Positions 1-8,955 of a stretch of DNA of 62,548 nucleotides are shown here, in pieces. A program made the position numbers and the translations under genes. The notes beneath the pieces are model-generated. The model saw only the letters and a program-made list of their open reading frames with translations. It had not been told where the DNA came from and searched no databases. Position 1 is the first letter of the stretch; every line of letters starts with the position of its first letter. Source of the stretch: Caulobacteraceae bacterium (GTDB lineage: Bacteria > Pseudomonadota > Alphaproteobacteria > Caulobacterales > Caulobacteraceae); contig JAUJMO010000002.1 of assembly GCA_030446805.1 (NCBI GenBank), forward strand, positions 360,777-423,324, read 5' to 3'.

Positions 1-27
1 GGCGGCGGCAAGAAGAAGGCGAGCTGA
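1..27 (+). CDS. 3' end of a gene entering from the left edge
   Basis: The first 27 bases read in frame as GGGKKKAS followed by TGA. A lysine-rich tail like this is common at the C-terminus of nucleic-acid-binding proteins in this group, but too little is present to name the gene. The frame is inferred only from the plausible tail, so this is tentative. Confidence 0.3.
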   Translation, partial: GGGKKKAS

Positions 28-57
28 TTCAGCCGGCGGGGCCTGGCCTCGCCGCGC

Positions 58-471
58 TCAGATCCGCACCGCCGTGCCCGAGGCGGTGACCATCAGCATG
101 GACCCTTTCTCGCCGATGGTCTCGTAGTCCAGATCCACGCCGACGACCGCGGTGGCGCCGCGCCGCGAAGCCTCGTCGATCATGTCGGCCAGGGCCGCGT
201 CCCGCGCAGCCCTGAGGACCCGCTCATAGGAGCCCGACCGTCCGCCCACGAAGTCGCGGATCCCCGCGAACAGGTCCCGGAAGACGTTGGCGCCCAGGAT
301 CGCCTCACCCGTGACCACGCCCAGATAGGCCTGCACCGGTCGGCCCTCGATCCCCGGTGTGGTGGTGACGATCACCGGCGGGCCTTGGTAAGGTGAGCGG
401 TCGTCCCGGTCGCGTCCGCTGAGCGCGCCCGCGAAGTCGCCCCAAGGTCCTGAGGAACGCTGGTCGCTCAT
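58..471 (-). CDS. YbjQ/UPF0145 family protein
   Basis: This encodes 137 residues. The C-terminal ~105 residues show the YbjQ pattern: an [13 protein letters not shown] opening, then [25 protein letters not shown], a repeated-alanine helix and a VGVDLDYE strand. The family forms small pentameric assemblies sometimes called heavy-metal-binding, but its role is unproven. The first ~30 residues, rich in Ser, Asp and Arg, are an extension over the usual core. The ATG at 471 was chosen over an upstream in-frame codon at 588, which would run far into the divergent gene. Its start codon overlaps that of the opposite-strand gene at 470 by two bases. Confidence 0.85.
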   Translation of the reverse strand: MSDQRSSGPWGDFAGALSGRDRDDRSPYQGPPVIVTTTPGIEGRPVQAYLGVVTGEAILGANVFRDLFAGIRDFVGGRSGSYERVLRAARDAALADMIDEASRRGATAVVGVDLDYETIGEKGSMLMVTASGTAVRI

Positions 472-1033
472 GTCGCCTACTCCTTCCGAGCTGCAGAGGA
501 TCCGGCGAAACGTAGACGATTGGCGGCGGATGTCCGACCGCCTTTTCAGTGTGGGCCCTCTGAAGGTGGGCCTGGACGGCGTCCTCACCTGGATCCCCGG
601 CGTCGGCGACGCCTATGGCCTGGGCGCCAGCGCCTTTCTGCTGGCGCAGGCCGCGCGGGCCGGCGCTTCTCAGGAAACCATCGTGCGCATGGCGATGCTG
701 CTGGGCGTGGACGCGGTTGTGGGCAGCCTTCCCGTGGCGGGGGACATCTTCGACGTGGTCTTCCGCGCCCACGCTCGCGCGGCCGATGTGCTCAAGGACG
801 AGATCGACCGTCTTCACAGCCTAGCTCCACCAGCCGCGGAATCCGCCTGCCCGCACCCGCCGCCGCAGCAGGCCCAAAGCCTCGCTGCGGCGCCATCGCC
901 GGCGCCTGAGCCGCCCGCGCGCACCGAGCCCGCGCACTCGGAGGAGGACGAGTGGGAGCAGGCCCGCCGCGTGGAAGCGCTGCGGGCCGAAGTTCAGGCC
1001 CGGGGCGGCAGCATCCTGCGCCCCCGCCCCTGA
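470..1033 (+). CDS. DUF4112 domain-containing protein
   Basis: This encodes 187 residues. Residues ~5-115 match the DUF4112 pattern: a short charged helix, [16 protein letters not shown], then two hydrophobic helices with a [21 protein letters not shown] segment, suggesting a small membrane-associated protein. The C-terminal ~70 residues are a Pro/Ala/Glu-rich low-complexity tail ending in RPRP. Function is unknown. It starts back to back with the YbjQ-type gene, so the two translation starts overlap on opposite strands. Confidence 0.8.
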   Translation: MSPTPSELQRIRRNVDDWRRMSDRLFSVGPLKVGLDGVLTWIPGVGDAYGLGASAFLLAQAARAGASQETIVRMAMLLGVDAVVGSLPVAGDIFDVVFRAHARAADVLKDEIDRLHSLAPPAAESACPHPPPQQAQSLAAAPSPAPEPPARTEPAHSEEDEWEQARRVEALRAEVQARGGSILRPRP

Positions 1034-1048
1034 GCCTGGGCGCCGGTC

Positions 1049-1747
1049 TTACCGGCCGCCGCCGTGCTGCTCCATATAGCTGCGGGTGTGGTGGCGGATT
1101 TCGCCGTCTTCGTCGCGGTACTCACGGTCCTTCAGGTCGTCCTCGCCGCCTTCGGAACTCCCGGAGAAGCTGCGTTGCTCGCGGCCCGAGCCTCCCTGGC
1201 GCCGCTGGTTCCCGTCCTCGCCGGCCCCGTCCTGCTCGCCCGCCTGCGCACCTTGCAGCAGCAACGGGTTGAGTTCGCGCTCGGCCAGTTCGCTCAGCTG
1301 GTCGTCGAAGCGCTTGCCCTGGTCGGAGGCGGCCTGCAGGGCCGTGGCCAGCTCCTCCTGCCCCAACAGCCGGGCGAACGACTTGGCGGCGCCCCAGGCT
1401 GCGATGCAGTAGTGCTCGATCTTCTGGATGTTGCCCACCAGGATAGCGTCGTGGAACTGCGGGCTGGAGGCTTCCTTCAGCTCCCGGTCGGCCAGCCGCA
1501 GCAGGCCCTCAACGGCCTCGTTCTTCTGCTGGCCTTTCGAGCCGCCGCCGTCCAACTGCTGGAGGCCTTGTTCCAGCTGCTGCAGCAACCGCTCGCCGCG
1601 TTGCAGCCGCTCGTCCAGCAGGGGCCGGAGCTGTTCGGCCTGCACCCTTTCGGCATGCTTGGGCAGAAGTTGCGAGAGCTGTTCTTCGGCGCTGCGGATA
1701 GCCTGGAGTTCGGTCAGGAGCAGCTCTTGGGGGGATTGCGCGGGCAT
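1049..1747 (-). CDS. DUF892 / YciF-like ferritin-fold stress protein
   Basis: This encodes 232 residues. Residues 1-165 form the all-helical DUF892 (YciE/YciF) core, opening with an ELQAIRSAEEQL helix and carrying the acidic and His positions typical of the ferritin-like four-helix bundle (HDAILVGNIQKIEHY). From ~170 to the end there is a Gly/Arg/Asp/Glu-rich hydrophilic tail not needed for the fold. Homologues are usually induced by general stress; the enzyme activity is not established. GAGGACGG lies just upstream of the ATG. A possible sigma-EcfG promoter sits ~50-75 bases upstream. Confidence 0.85.
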   Translation of the reverse strand: MPAQSPQELLLTELQAIRSAEEQLSQLLPKHAERVQAEQLRPLLDERLQRGERLLQQLEQGLQQLDGGGSKGQQKNEAVEGLLRLADRELKEASSPQFHDAILVGNIQKIEHYCIAAWGAAKSFARLLGQEELATALQAASDQGKRFDDQLSELAERELNPLLLQGAQAGEQDGAGEDGNQRRQGGSGREQRSFSGSSEGGEDDLKDREYRDEDGEIRHHTRSYMEQHGGGR

Positions 1748-1798
1748 GGTCCGTCCTCGTGAATGGGTGGGTGGGCGCCGACGCGCCCGACCCAGCCC

Positions 1799-1824
1799 AA
1801 CCCGGCGACGGCGTGCGCTGTTCC
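1799..1824 (-). promoter_or_regulatory. candidate general-stress (EcfG-type) promoter
   Basis: On the minus strand GGAAC (1820-1824) is followed after exactly 17 bases by GGTT (1799-1802). The alphaproteobacterial EcfG/SigT consensus is GGAAC-N16/17-CGTT, so eight of nine positions agree. It points at the DUF892 gene, whose relatives are typical general-stress-response members. Expression was not tested, so this is inference from motif and context. Confidence 0.4.
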
Positions 1825-2045
1825 CCTGGGCCCAGCTTAAGTTTTCGTGTCAACCCAGCTACTTAGCCCGGCGTGCGTGGCTGCTGATGCTGATCGATCT
1901 CAGCCGCCGCGAGATGCGCTAAAGCTCGCCGCTTTCTGGAGGTCCTTTGGACGGAGAGGTCCGACGGAACGCACGGGCGTCCTGGCCAGGCTCGGCGCGC
2001 CGAACCGTTCCCCTCGCCCATCCGCCGTCTCTCTCCCGGAGTTCC

Positions 2046-4229
2046 CTACTCAGCCGCGACCGCCGGCTGGGCGTAGCCCAGGCGCGCGTTCAGCTGGTCG
2101 ATCAGCTTGATCGCAGCCTCGGCGATCACCGTGCCGGGCAGGAACACCGCCGCCGCCCCCGCGTCCAGCAGCGCCTGGACGTCGTCGGGCGGGATCACGC
2201 CGCCCACCACGATCATCACATGGCCCTGCCCCTGCGCCTCCAACGCGGCCTTCAGCTCGGGAAGGAGCGTCAGATGCCCCGCCGCCAGCGACGAGGCGCC
2301 CACCACGTGCACTTCGCGCTCCGCCGCGAGCGCCGCGGCCTCTTGCGGGGTCTGGAACAGCGGTCCGGGCACCACCTCAAAGCCCAGGTCCGCAAAGGCG
2401 GTGGCGATCACCTTCTGTCCCCGGTCGTGACCGTCCTGGCCCATCTTGGCGATGAGGATGCGCGGCGCCCGCCCGTCCGCCAGGTGGAAGTCGGCCACCG
2501 TCTCCTTGGCGCGGGCGACGGTGTGGTCGTTTCCGGCCTCGCGCGCATAGACGTCGTGCAGCACGCGCACCTCCGCCTGGTGCCGGCCCCAGACCGCCTC
2601 CAGCGCCGCGCTGATCTCGCCCACCGTGGCCTTGGCCCGCGCCGCATCCACCGACAGGGCCAGCAGGTTCCCGCCGCCCTGCGCGCCGTTCGTCAGGGCC
2701 TGGAGCGTCCGCTCGACCTCGGCCCCGTCCCGTTCGGCCCGCAGCCGGCGCAGCTTGTCCAGCTGCCGTTCCCGCACGGCCGAGTTGTCGACCTTCAACA
2801 CCGGCACCGTCTCCTCGGTGGCCGGCCGGTAGCGGTTGACCCCCACCACGCTCTGCCGCCCCGTGTCGATGCGGGCCTGGGTCCGCGCCGAGGCCTCCTC
2901 GATGCGCAGCTTGGGCACGCCCGCCTCGATAGCCTTGGCCATCCCGCCCAGCGCCTCCACCTCCTCGATGTGCGCCAGGGCGCGCTGCGCCAGATCATGC
3001 GTGAGCCGCTCGACGTAGTAGCTCCCGCCCCAGGGGTCGATCGCCCGCGTCAGCCCCGTCTCCAGCTGCAGCAACAGCTGGGTGTTGCGCGCGATGCGCG
3101 CGCTGAAGTCGGTGGGCAGGGCCAGGGCTTCGTCCAGCGAATTGGTGTGCAGGCTCTGCGTCCCGCCCCCGGCCGCGGCCATGGCCTCCACCGCCGTGCG
3201 CGCCACATTGTTGAACACGTCCTGGGCCGCCAGGCTCCAGCCGCTTGTCTGGCAGTGCGTCCGCAGCGACAGCGAGCGCTCATCCTTGGGCTGGAAGCCC
3301 CGCTTCACCAGCCGCGCCCACAGCAGCCGGGCCGCGCGCAGCTTGGCCACCTCCATCCAGTGGTTCATGCCGATGGCGAAGAAAAAGCTCAGGCGCGGCG
3401 CGAACCCGTCCACGTCCAGCCCGGCCGCCACCCCGGCGCGGATGTAGTCGACCCCGTCGGCGAGCGTATAGGCCAGCTCCAGGTCCGCCGTCGCTCCGGC
3501 CTCCTGCATGTGGTAGCCGCTGATGCTGATGCTGTTGAACTTGGGCATCTTCGCCGCGGTGTAGGCGAAGATGTCCGACACGATCCGCATGCTGGGCTCG
3601 GGCGGATAGATGTAGGTGTTCCGCACCATGAACTCTTTCAGGATGTCGTTCTGGATCGTTCCTGAAAGCTTGGCGGGGGGCACGCCCTGCTCCTCCGCCG
3701 CCACGATATAGAGCGCCAAAACGGGCAGGACCGCCCCGTTCATGGTCATGCTCACGCTCATCTGGTCCAGCGGAATGCTGTCGAACAGGGTGCGCATGTC
3801 CAGGATGGAGTCGATCGCCACCCCCGCCATGCCGACGTCGCCCGGCACCCGGGGGTGGTCGCTGTCGTAGCCCCGGTGGGTGGCCAGATCGAAAGCCACC
3901 GACAGCCCTTTCTGCCCCGCGGCCAGATTGCGCCGGTAGAAGGCGTTGCTGTCCTCCGCCGTGGAGAAGCCCGCGTACTGCCGGATCGTCCAGGGATTGG
4001 TGGCGTACATGGTGGGGTAGGGACCCCGCACGAAGGGCGCGATCCCCGGCCAGCCGCCCGGGAAATCCAGCCCGGCCGCGTCGGCCGCCCCGTAACGAGT
4101 CCGCACCGCGATGCCTTCCGGCGTGGCCCAGGGCTCGCCCAGTGTCTCGCCAGGCGCCCCGCCGTCCGAATCCGCCGCAGCCGGGACGGAATCGAAGTCC
4201 AGCATCGCGAAGTCAGGGAACTGCGTCAT
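2046..4229 (-). CDS. mcmA: methylmalonyl-CoA mutase, large (catalytic) subunit
   Basis: This 727-residue protein interconverts (R)-methylmalonyl-CoA and succinyl-CoA using adenosylcobalamin, the last step of propionate and branched-chain/odd-chain catabolism. The N-terminal TIM barrel (~60-560) has the family segments [43 protein letters not shown] and [19 protein letters not shown]. The C-terminal B12-binding domain has DGHDRG (His601, the cobalt ligand) followed by the GASSLAAGH and VVGGVIPP segments. Length matches the full-size family. Its ATG overlaps the stop of the preceding small gene as ATGA, indicating translational coupling in a three-gene operon. Confidence 0.97.
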   Translation of the reverse strand: MTQFPDFAMLDFDSVPAAADSDGGAPGETLGEPWATPEGIAVRTRYGAADAAGLDFPGGWPGIAPFVRGPYPTMYATNPWTIRQYAGFSTAEDSNAFYRRNLAAGQKGLSVAFDLATHRGYDSDHPRVPGDVGMAGVAIDSILDMRTLFDSIPLDQMSVSMTMNGAVLPVLALYIVAAEEQGVPPAKLSGTIQNDILKEFMVRNTYIYPPEPSMRIVSDIFAYTAAKMPKFNSISISGYHMQEAGATADLELAYTLADGVDYIRAGVAAGLDVDGFAPRLSFFFAIGMNHWMEVAKLRAARLLWARLVKRGFQPKDERSLSLRTHCQTSGWSLAAQDVFNNVARTAVEAMAAAGGGTQSLHTNSLDEALALPTDFSARIARNTQLLLQLETGLTRAIDPWGGSYYVERLTHDLAQRALAHIEEVEALGGMAKAIEAGVPKLRIEEASARTQARIDTGRQSVVGVNRYRPATEETVPVLKVDNSAVRERQLDKLRRLRAERDGAEVERTLQALTNGAQGGGNLLALSVDAARAKATVGEISAALEAVWGRHQAEVRVLHDVYAREAGNDHTVARAKETVADFHLADGRAPRILIAKMGQDGHDRGQKVIATAFADLGFEVVPGPLFQTPQEAAALAAEREVHVVGASSLAAGHLTLLPELKAALEAQGQGHVMIVVGGVIPPDDVQALLDAGAAAVFLPGTVIAEAAIKLIDQLNARLGYAQPAVAAE

Positions 4230-4663
4230 TCGTCGTCCAGGGTGCCGTCGCCGAGATGGTCCAGGCCTATGTCCAGTAACTCGCCATCCTCCTCGTCGTC
4301 GAAGGCGCTTCCGTCGTCCTCGACCAGGGCGGACCAGACGGGGTCGGTGGCGTCCACCTCGTCCACGTCCTCGTGCAGCGCTACGGCCGTGCGTCCGTCC
4401 GGCAGCACCAGCCCCAGCACCTCCATCAGCTCGCCGTCCTCCGTTTCATGCGCCTCCGCCTGGACGGCCACGGCGCCCTTTTCCTCATCCTCGTCCCACC
4501 AGATCACGGGTTGGGGCAGGGTCATGGGCATGGTGCGCCCGTTCCAGGTGTCGCCCAGCGCGAACACCGCTGCGCCCCCGTCCACGTCGTGCGCCGTTGC
4601 GCAGCGCCCGGAGAACGTCGCCAGCTCCGTCCAGGACCGGCCGTCGAAGCCTTTTCCGTTCAT
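4226..4663 (-). CDS. small acidic protein inside the methylmalonyl-CoA mutase operon
   Basis: This encodes 145 residues; I recognise no family. It is strikingly acidic toward the C-terminus (runs of DE, EEDGE and GDGTLDDE) with a central IWWDEDEE segment. There is no signal peptide or membrane helix. Both ends are ATGA overlaps: its start overlaps the small-subunit stop and its stop overlaps the large-subunit start, so it is co-translated between the two mutase subunits. GGGGAGG six bases before the ATG at 4663 sets the start. The position suggests an assembly, stability or regulatory role for the mutase, but that is inference. Confidence 0.75.
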   Translation of the reverse strand: MNGKGFDGRSWTELATFSGRCATAHDVDGGAAVFALGDTWNGRTMPMTLPQPVIWWDEDEEKGAVAVQAEAHETEDGELMEVLGLVLPDGRTAVALHEDVDEVDATDPVWSALVEDDGSAFDDEEDGELLDIGLDHLGDGTLDDE

Positions 4664-6117
4664 CGCCTTTCCTCCCCTTCGAAGGGCTCCGCCCAACGCA
4701 CCGGCGTGAGCGGCGGACACAGGCTGTCCGCCCCCGGCCGTCGCACCTCCGGCCCCGCCGTCCCGGCCGAGCTGACCTCCGCCATCGCCGGCGGTTCGTC
4801 ATGGGCCGGGGGAAAGCGGGTCACCCCGATCAGCCCCAGCGTCCCGTCCGCAAAGGCGGCTCGGCGCGCTTCCCCCGTCTGCGCCACAGCCCCCGCGACC
4901 ACGCCCGATTCCAGCGCACGCTCCAGCCCGCCCCCGCCCTCGATCGCCTGCAGCGCCGCCCAGCCCGCCCGCGCCAGCCCGTCCGTCAAGGTCTCGATGT
5001 AGCCCGATCCGCCGGCTGCGTCCGCGACGCGTCCGAGTCCAGCCTCCTCCATCAGCACCAGCTGGATGTTGCGCGCCTGCCGTCGGGCCAGCCCGCTCGG
5101 CCGCTCGCCCGGCCCGGCCAGCGGCGCGGTGAACGGCTCCAGCACAACGGCCTCGGCCCCGCCCACCGCGGCCCCGAACCCGGCGGCCGTCAGCCGCAGC
5201 AGATTGCTCCAGCTGTCCTGCTTGGCCAGCATCCGCCGCGAGGATCGCGCCTCGATCCGAGCCGGAGCCCGGACGCCGCAGGCCGAGGTGAGCTTGGCCC
5301 AGATCACCCGGGCGGCGCGGAGCTTTGCGATCGTCGTCAGGTGCTCGACGTCCGCCGACAGCCCCAGCACGATCCGCCCCCAGGGGTCGTTCACGCCCGC
5401 GGCCGCCATGGCCCGGGCGTAGGCCAGCGCCGCCGCCGCCGCGAAGCCCAGCTCCCAGCCCTCGCTTCCGCCCGCCTCGTGCACGGGCCGCCCGCTCGCC
5501 AGGAAGAAGGTGGACTTGGGATAGGTGGCCGCGTGTCGCGCCGCCGTTTCCGCCGCCGCCTGCACATGCGCCGCGACCGCTCCCGGGCTCAGCCCTTCCC
5601 GCGCCCAGGTCCCGAGGGGGTCCATGTGCATCGCCAAGGGCGCCGCCGGCCCGCCCTTGGCGGCCTCGGCCAGCCAGTTCGCGGCGTCCGGCCCCATCCA
5701 TCCCGCGTCCAGCGCCACCGGCGCCAGGTCCAGCAGGACGCCCTCCAGCACCCGCCCGAGGTCCTCCGCCGACCCGGCCGCTACGCCCTGCGCACCGCTC
5801 GGGTCCAACGCGAGTAGGATGGAGGCCGCCCCGTTCTCCAGGTCGTGCAGCAGGTCCGCGTTCGCCCGGGCCGGCTCCGGACCATCCACGATCGTGCGGA
5901 GGTCCCAGGGCCGCTCCGGATCGGCCGGCGCGTCCGCCCGCGCCAGGGGGTGAGTCTCGGCCGGCCGCTCCAGCGCCTCGACCACCAGGCCGTCCGCCGT
6001 GCGCGTGCGCAGCCGCGCCAGCGGCTCGCCCTTCAAGGCCTTGAGCGCGGCCCGCTCCCAATCCTCGCGGGCCGCGGGCGGAAAGTCCTCCGCCAGCGGG
6101 GTGGTCTCCGTGTCCAT
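4660..6117 (-). CDS. mutA: methylmalonyl-CoA mutase small subunit, short form
   Basis: This 485-residue partner subunit of the heterodimeric mutase is recognisable from its barrel: PAAREDWERAALKALKGEPL at the start, then LRAARVIWAKLTSACG and ARNIQLVLMEEAGLGRVADAAGGSGYIETLT. It is not catalytic in characterised enzymes. It ends at ~485 residues, whereas classic small subunits of 600-650 residues carry a degenerate B12-like C-terminal domain; here that domain is absent. It is first in the operon, joined by ATGA to the acidic protein and then the large subunit. The upstream 95 bases are shared with a divergent nitronate monooxygenase gene. Confidence 0.93.
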   Translation of the reverse strand: MDTETTPLAEDFPPAAREDWERAALKALKGEPLARLRTRTADGLVVEALERPAETHPLARADAPADPERPWDLRTIVDGPEPARANADLLHDLENGAASILLALDPSGAQGVAAGSAEDLGRVLEGVLLDLAPVALDAGWMGPDAANWLAEAAKGGPAAPLAMHMDPLGTWAREGLSPGAVAAHVQAAAETAARHAATYPKSTFFLASGRPVHEAGGSEGWELGFAAAAALAYARAMAAAGVNDPWGRIVLGLSADVEHLTTIAKLRAARVIWAKLTSACGVRAPARIEARSSRRMLAKQDSWSNLLRLTAAGFGAAVGGAEAVVLEPFTAPLAGPGERPSGLARRQARNIQLVLMEEAGLGRVADAAGGSGYIETLTDGLARAGWAALQAIEGGGGLERALESGVVAGAVAQTGEARRAAFADGTLGLIGVTRFPPAHDEPPAMAEVSSAGTAGPEVRRPGADSLCPPLTPVRWAEPFEGEERR

Positions 6118-6125
6118 GGCTCCAA

Positions 6126-6180
6126 AAACGCCTGCGAAGGGCGGGGGTCAACCCAACCGGCTTCACCCGGACAGGCGTTT
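6126..6180. promoter_or_regulatory. 9-bp inverted repeat between divergent genes
   Basis: AAACGCCTG at 6126-6134 is exactly inverted as CAGGCGTTT at 6172-6180, with 37 bases between. It fills most of the 95-base gap between the mutase operon and the nitronate monooxygenase gene. It could be paired operator half-sites for a regulator acting on both directions, or a chance repeat. No known box was recognised. Confidence 0.35.
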
Positions 6181-6212
6181 CGCGCTTTCCGGCGGGTTGG
6201 CTATGGGAAGCC

Positions 6213-7178
6213 ATGGCCCTGCCTCCGGTTCTCCAGTCCCTCCGCCTTCCCGTGGTGGGCGCGCCGCTGTTCATCATCTCCAATCCGGATCTGGTGATCG
6301 CCCAGTGCAAGGCCGGGATCGTGGGCGCCTTTCCCGCCCTCAACGCCCGCCCCGCCGCCCAGCTCGACGAATGGCTGCACCGGATCCGCGAGGAACTCGC
6401 CCGGCATGACCGCGACCACCCCGAGGCCCCCGCCGCGCCCTTCGCCGTCAACCAGATCGTCTACAGGTCCAACACGCGGCTCGAGCACGACCTCGACCTG
6501 TGCGTGCGCCACCGGGTCCCGATCGTGATCAGCTCGCTGGGCGCCCGTCCGGAGGTCAACGCGGCGGTCCACAGCTACGGCGGGATCACGCTGCACGACG
6601 TGATCAGCGAGCGCCACGCCCGCAAGGCGATGGAGAAGGGGGCGGACGGGATCATCGCGGTGGCCGCCGGCGCCGGAGGCCACGCCGGAACCCTCTCGCC
6701 CTTCGCCCTGGTCCAGGAGATCCGCGCCTGGTTCGACGGCCCCTTGCTGCTGTCCGGCGCCATCAGCACCGGCGGCGCCGTGCTGGCCGCCCAGGCCATG
6801 GGCGCCGACCTCGCCTACATCGGCTCGGCCTTTATCGCGACGGAGGAAGCCCGCGCCGAAGCCGCCTACAAGGCCATGCTCACCTCCAGCACCGCCGCGG
6901 ACATCGTCTATTCCAACCTCTTCACCGGCGTCCACGGCAACTATCTGCGCGGCTCCATCGAGGCCGCGGGCCTCGACCCCGACAACCTCGCCACCTCCGA
7001 CCCTACCCAGATGCAGCTCGGGGCCGAGGACGGCGGGGCCCAGGTCAAGGCCTGGCGCGACGTCTGGGGCGCCGGCCAGGGCGTGGGCGCCCTCCGCGAC
7101 ATCCTCCCCGCCGCCGACCGCATCGCCCGGCTGGCGGAGGAGTACGCCCGCGCCAAGCGCGCGCTCTGCGGGGTGTAG
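6213..7178 (+). CDS. nitronate monooxygenase (NMO / 2-nitropropane dioxygenase family)
   Basis: This 321-residue flavoenzyme uses FMN in a TIM barrel to oxidise alkyl nitronates, or acts as a related enoyl-type reductase. The N-terminus PVVGAPLFIISNPDLVIAQCKAGIVGAFP is the family opening. The FMN phosphate-binding region is AVAAGAGGHAGT (~150-162), with His158 the likely catalytic base, followed by SGAISTGGAVLAAQAMGADLAYIGSAF. Length is normal. It is transcribed away from the mutase genes. The true substrate cannot be read from sequence. Confidence 0.92.
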   Translation: MALPPVLQSLRLPVVGAPLFIISNPDLVIAQCKAGIVGAFPALNARPAAQLDEWLHRIREELARHDRDHPEAPAAPFAVNQIVYRSNTRLEHDLDLCVRHRVPIVISSLGARPEVNAAVHSYGGITLHDVISERHARKAMEKGADGIIAVAAGAGGHAGTLSPFALVQEIRAWFDGPLLLSGAISTGGAVLAAQAMGADLAYIGSAFIATEEARAEAAYKAMLTSSTAADIVYSNLFTGVHGNYLRGSIEAAGLDPDNLATSDPTQMQLGAEDGGAQVKAWRDVWGAGQGVGALRDILPAADRIARLAEEYARAKRALCGV

Positions 7179-7370
7179 AGGCTCACAGGCCGGGAGACGG
7201 GCGTGGCGAAGCGGCCCAGGGGAAGCACCTCAGGTCAACGGGCTCTCTCGTCGGGACGCGGCCAGGCGGCCGTGCGCTCCCCCGAGGACCTTCTCGCCTC
7301 CCGCCCCCGGACCGGCGGGCATGACGCCCCTTCCCCCCGTGGTGGAAGGCGGCTATAGCCCCGCCCCGTT

Positions 7371-7445
<75 letters not shown>

Positions 7446-7464
7446 CTCCCCTCGGGAGGACGTC

Positions 7465-7596
7465 TTGGCCGAGAAGGATCCCAAACCCTCGCCGGCCCAG
7501 GCCCGCGAGGCCCGTCTGGCCCAGGCGCTGCGCGCCAACCTCCGCCGCCGCAAGGCGCCGCCCCCGCCCAAACCTGCGCCCGGTGCCGACGACTAG
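7465..7596 (+). CDS. 43-residue basic protein, conserved-looking
   Basis: A TTG start at 7465 is preceded by GGGAGGA four bases upstream. It encodes 43 residues: a charged N-terminus, a helix of the form REARLAQALRANLRRRKA, then a Pro-rich tail ending DD. Similar short proteins with an AxxLRANLRRRKxQ core are common in alphaproteobacteria, often uncharacterised. It sits between tRNA-Thr and murA. Codon use fits a real gene (third positions almost all G/C). Function is unknown; the arginine-rich helix suggests RNA or ribosome contact, which is only a guess. Confidence 0.65.
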   Translation: MAEKDPKPSPAQAREARLAQALRANLRRRKAPPPPKPAPGADD

Positions 7597-7662
7597 CTTG
7601 TGGGCGCGCCGACAAGCTGTAGAACGGCCGCTCCTCACTCCAGACCCGGCGTAAACTTCGAC

Positions 7663-8955
7663 ATGGATCGCATCGCCATCACCGGCGGGGCGCCCCTGGT
7701 GGGCGCCATTCCCGTCAGCGGCGCCAAGAATTCGGCGCTCAAGCTGATGGCCGCCGCCCTGCTCACCGACCAGCCGCTGCGCCTCAAGAACATGCCGCGC
7801 CTGGCCGACACCCGCTTTCTGGGCAAGCTGCTGGAGCGTCTGGGCGCCCGGGTGGTGGAGATGGAGGGCCGGGGCGGCCCGGAGACCATCATCCACGCGG
7901 CGGAGCTGACCTCGTCCTTTGCGCCCTACGACCTGGTTCGCCAGATGCGCGCCAGCTTCAACGTCCTGGGCCCGCTGATCGCCCGGACCGGCCACGCCAA
8001 GGTCAGTCTGCCGGGCGGCTGCACCATCGGCGCCCGCCCCGTCGATCTGCACCTCCGCTCCCTGGAGGCGCTGGGCGCCCACATCGACCTCCACGAGGGC
8101 TATGTCTACGCCACGGCGGCGCGCGGCCTGAAGGGCGCCCGCATCACCTTTCCCGTGGTGTCGGTGGGCGCCACCGAGCACGCCATGCTGGCCGCCGTGC
8201 TGGCCGAAGGCCAGACCGTGCTGGAGAACGCGGCGCGTGAGCCGGAGATCGGCGACCTCGCCGACTGCCTCAACGCCATGGGCGCCAAGGTCGAGGGCGC
8301 GGGCACGCCCACGGTCACGATCACGGGCGTGAGCAGGCTCAAGGGCGCGACCCACGCGGTCATCCCCGATCGCATCGAAGCCGGCACCTTCGCTGTCGCC
8401 GCCGCCATGGCCGGCGGGGAGGTGACCCTCACGGGCCTGCGCCCCGGCCTGCTGGACGCGTTGGCCGCCAAGCTCCGGGAGGCCGGCGCCACGGTCCGCG
8501 ACGAGGGAAACACCGTCAGCATCAGTCGCAACGGCGCCCGCCTCCAGGCGGTGGAGCTCACCACCGAACCCTTCCCGGGCTTCGCCACCGACCTCCAGGC
8601 CCAGTTCATGGCCTTGATGACCCTGGCCGACGGCGAGAGCGTCATCCGGGAGACCATCTTCGAGAACCGCTTCCTCCACGCGCCCGAGCTGGCTCGCCTG
8701 GGGGCTGACATCTCCGTTTCCGGCGGCGAGGCCCGGGTGCGCGGCGTGGGCGCGCTGCATGGCGCCCCGGTCATGGCCACCGACCTTCGCGCCTCCGTGA
8801 GCCTGGTCATCGCCGGCCTCGCCGCCCAGGGCGAGACGGTGGTCAACCGCGTCTACCACCTGGACCGCGGCTTCGAACGGCTGGAGGAGAAGCTGAACAA
8901 CTGCGGCGCCACCGTGCGCCGGCTCCGGGGCGGCGGCTCGGCCGAGGCCGAGTGA
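7663..8955 (+). CDS. murA: UDP-N-acetylglucosamine 1-carboxyvinyltransferase
   Basis: This 430-residue enzyme transfers enolpyruvate from phosphoenolpyruvate to UDP-GlcNAc, the first committed step of peptidoglycan synthesis, in the cytoplasm. It opens with MDRIAITGG and [18 protein letters not shown]. The catalytic loop [15 protein letters not shown] places the nucleophilic cysteine at 120 (C115 in E. coli numbering), so the fosfomycin-sensitive form is expected. FPTDLQAQ-like [13 protein letters not shown] and a final [14 protein letters not shown] are also family segments. The ATG at 7663 was chosen because upstream in-frame codons add non-homologous residues. Its TGA overlaps the next ATG by one base. 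Confidence 0.98.
   Translation: MDRIAITGGAPLVGAIPVSGAKNSALKLMAAALLTDQPLRLKNMPRLADTRFLGKLLERLGARVVEMEGRGGPETIIHAAELTSSFAPYDLVRQMRASFNVLGPLIARTGHAKVSLPGGCTIGARPVDLHLRSLEALGAHIDLHEGYVYATAARGLKGARITFPVVSVGATEHAMLAAVLAEGQTVLENAAREPEIGDLADCLNAMGAKVEGAGTPTVTITGVSRLKGATHAVIPDRIEAGTFAVAAAMAGGEVTLTGLRPGLLDALAAKLREAGATVRDEGNTVSISRNGARLQAVELTTEPFPGFATDLQAQFMALMTLADGESVIRETIFENRFLHAPELARLGADISVSGGEARVRGVGALHGAPVMATDLRASVSLVIAGLAAQGETVVNRVYHLDRGFERLEEKLNNCGATVRRLRGGGSAEAE

Noticed and set aside
6118-6212. Cobalamin riboswitch ahead of the mutase operon
   Set aside because: The gap is only 95 bases and there is no B12-box; only an inverted repeat is seen.
7179-7370. Possible structured RNA (SRP-like) in the gap before tRNA-Thr
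   Set aside because: I looked for the GGTCAGGTCCGGAAGGAAGC core and for RNase P and tmRNA signatures; none is present. GC-rich hairpins alone are not enough.
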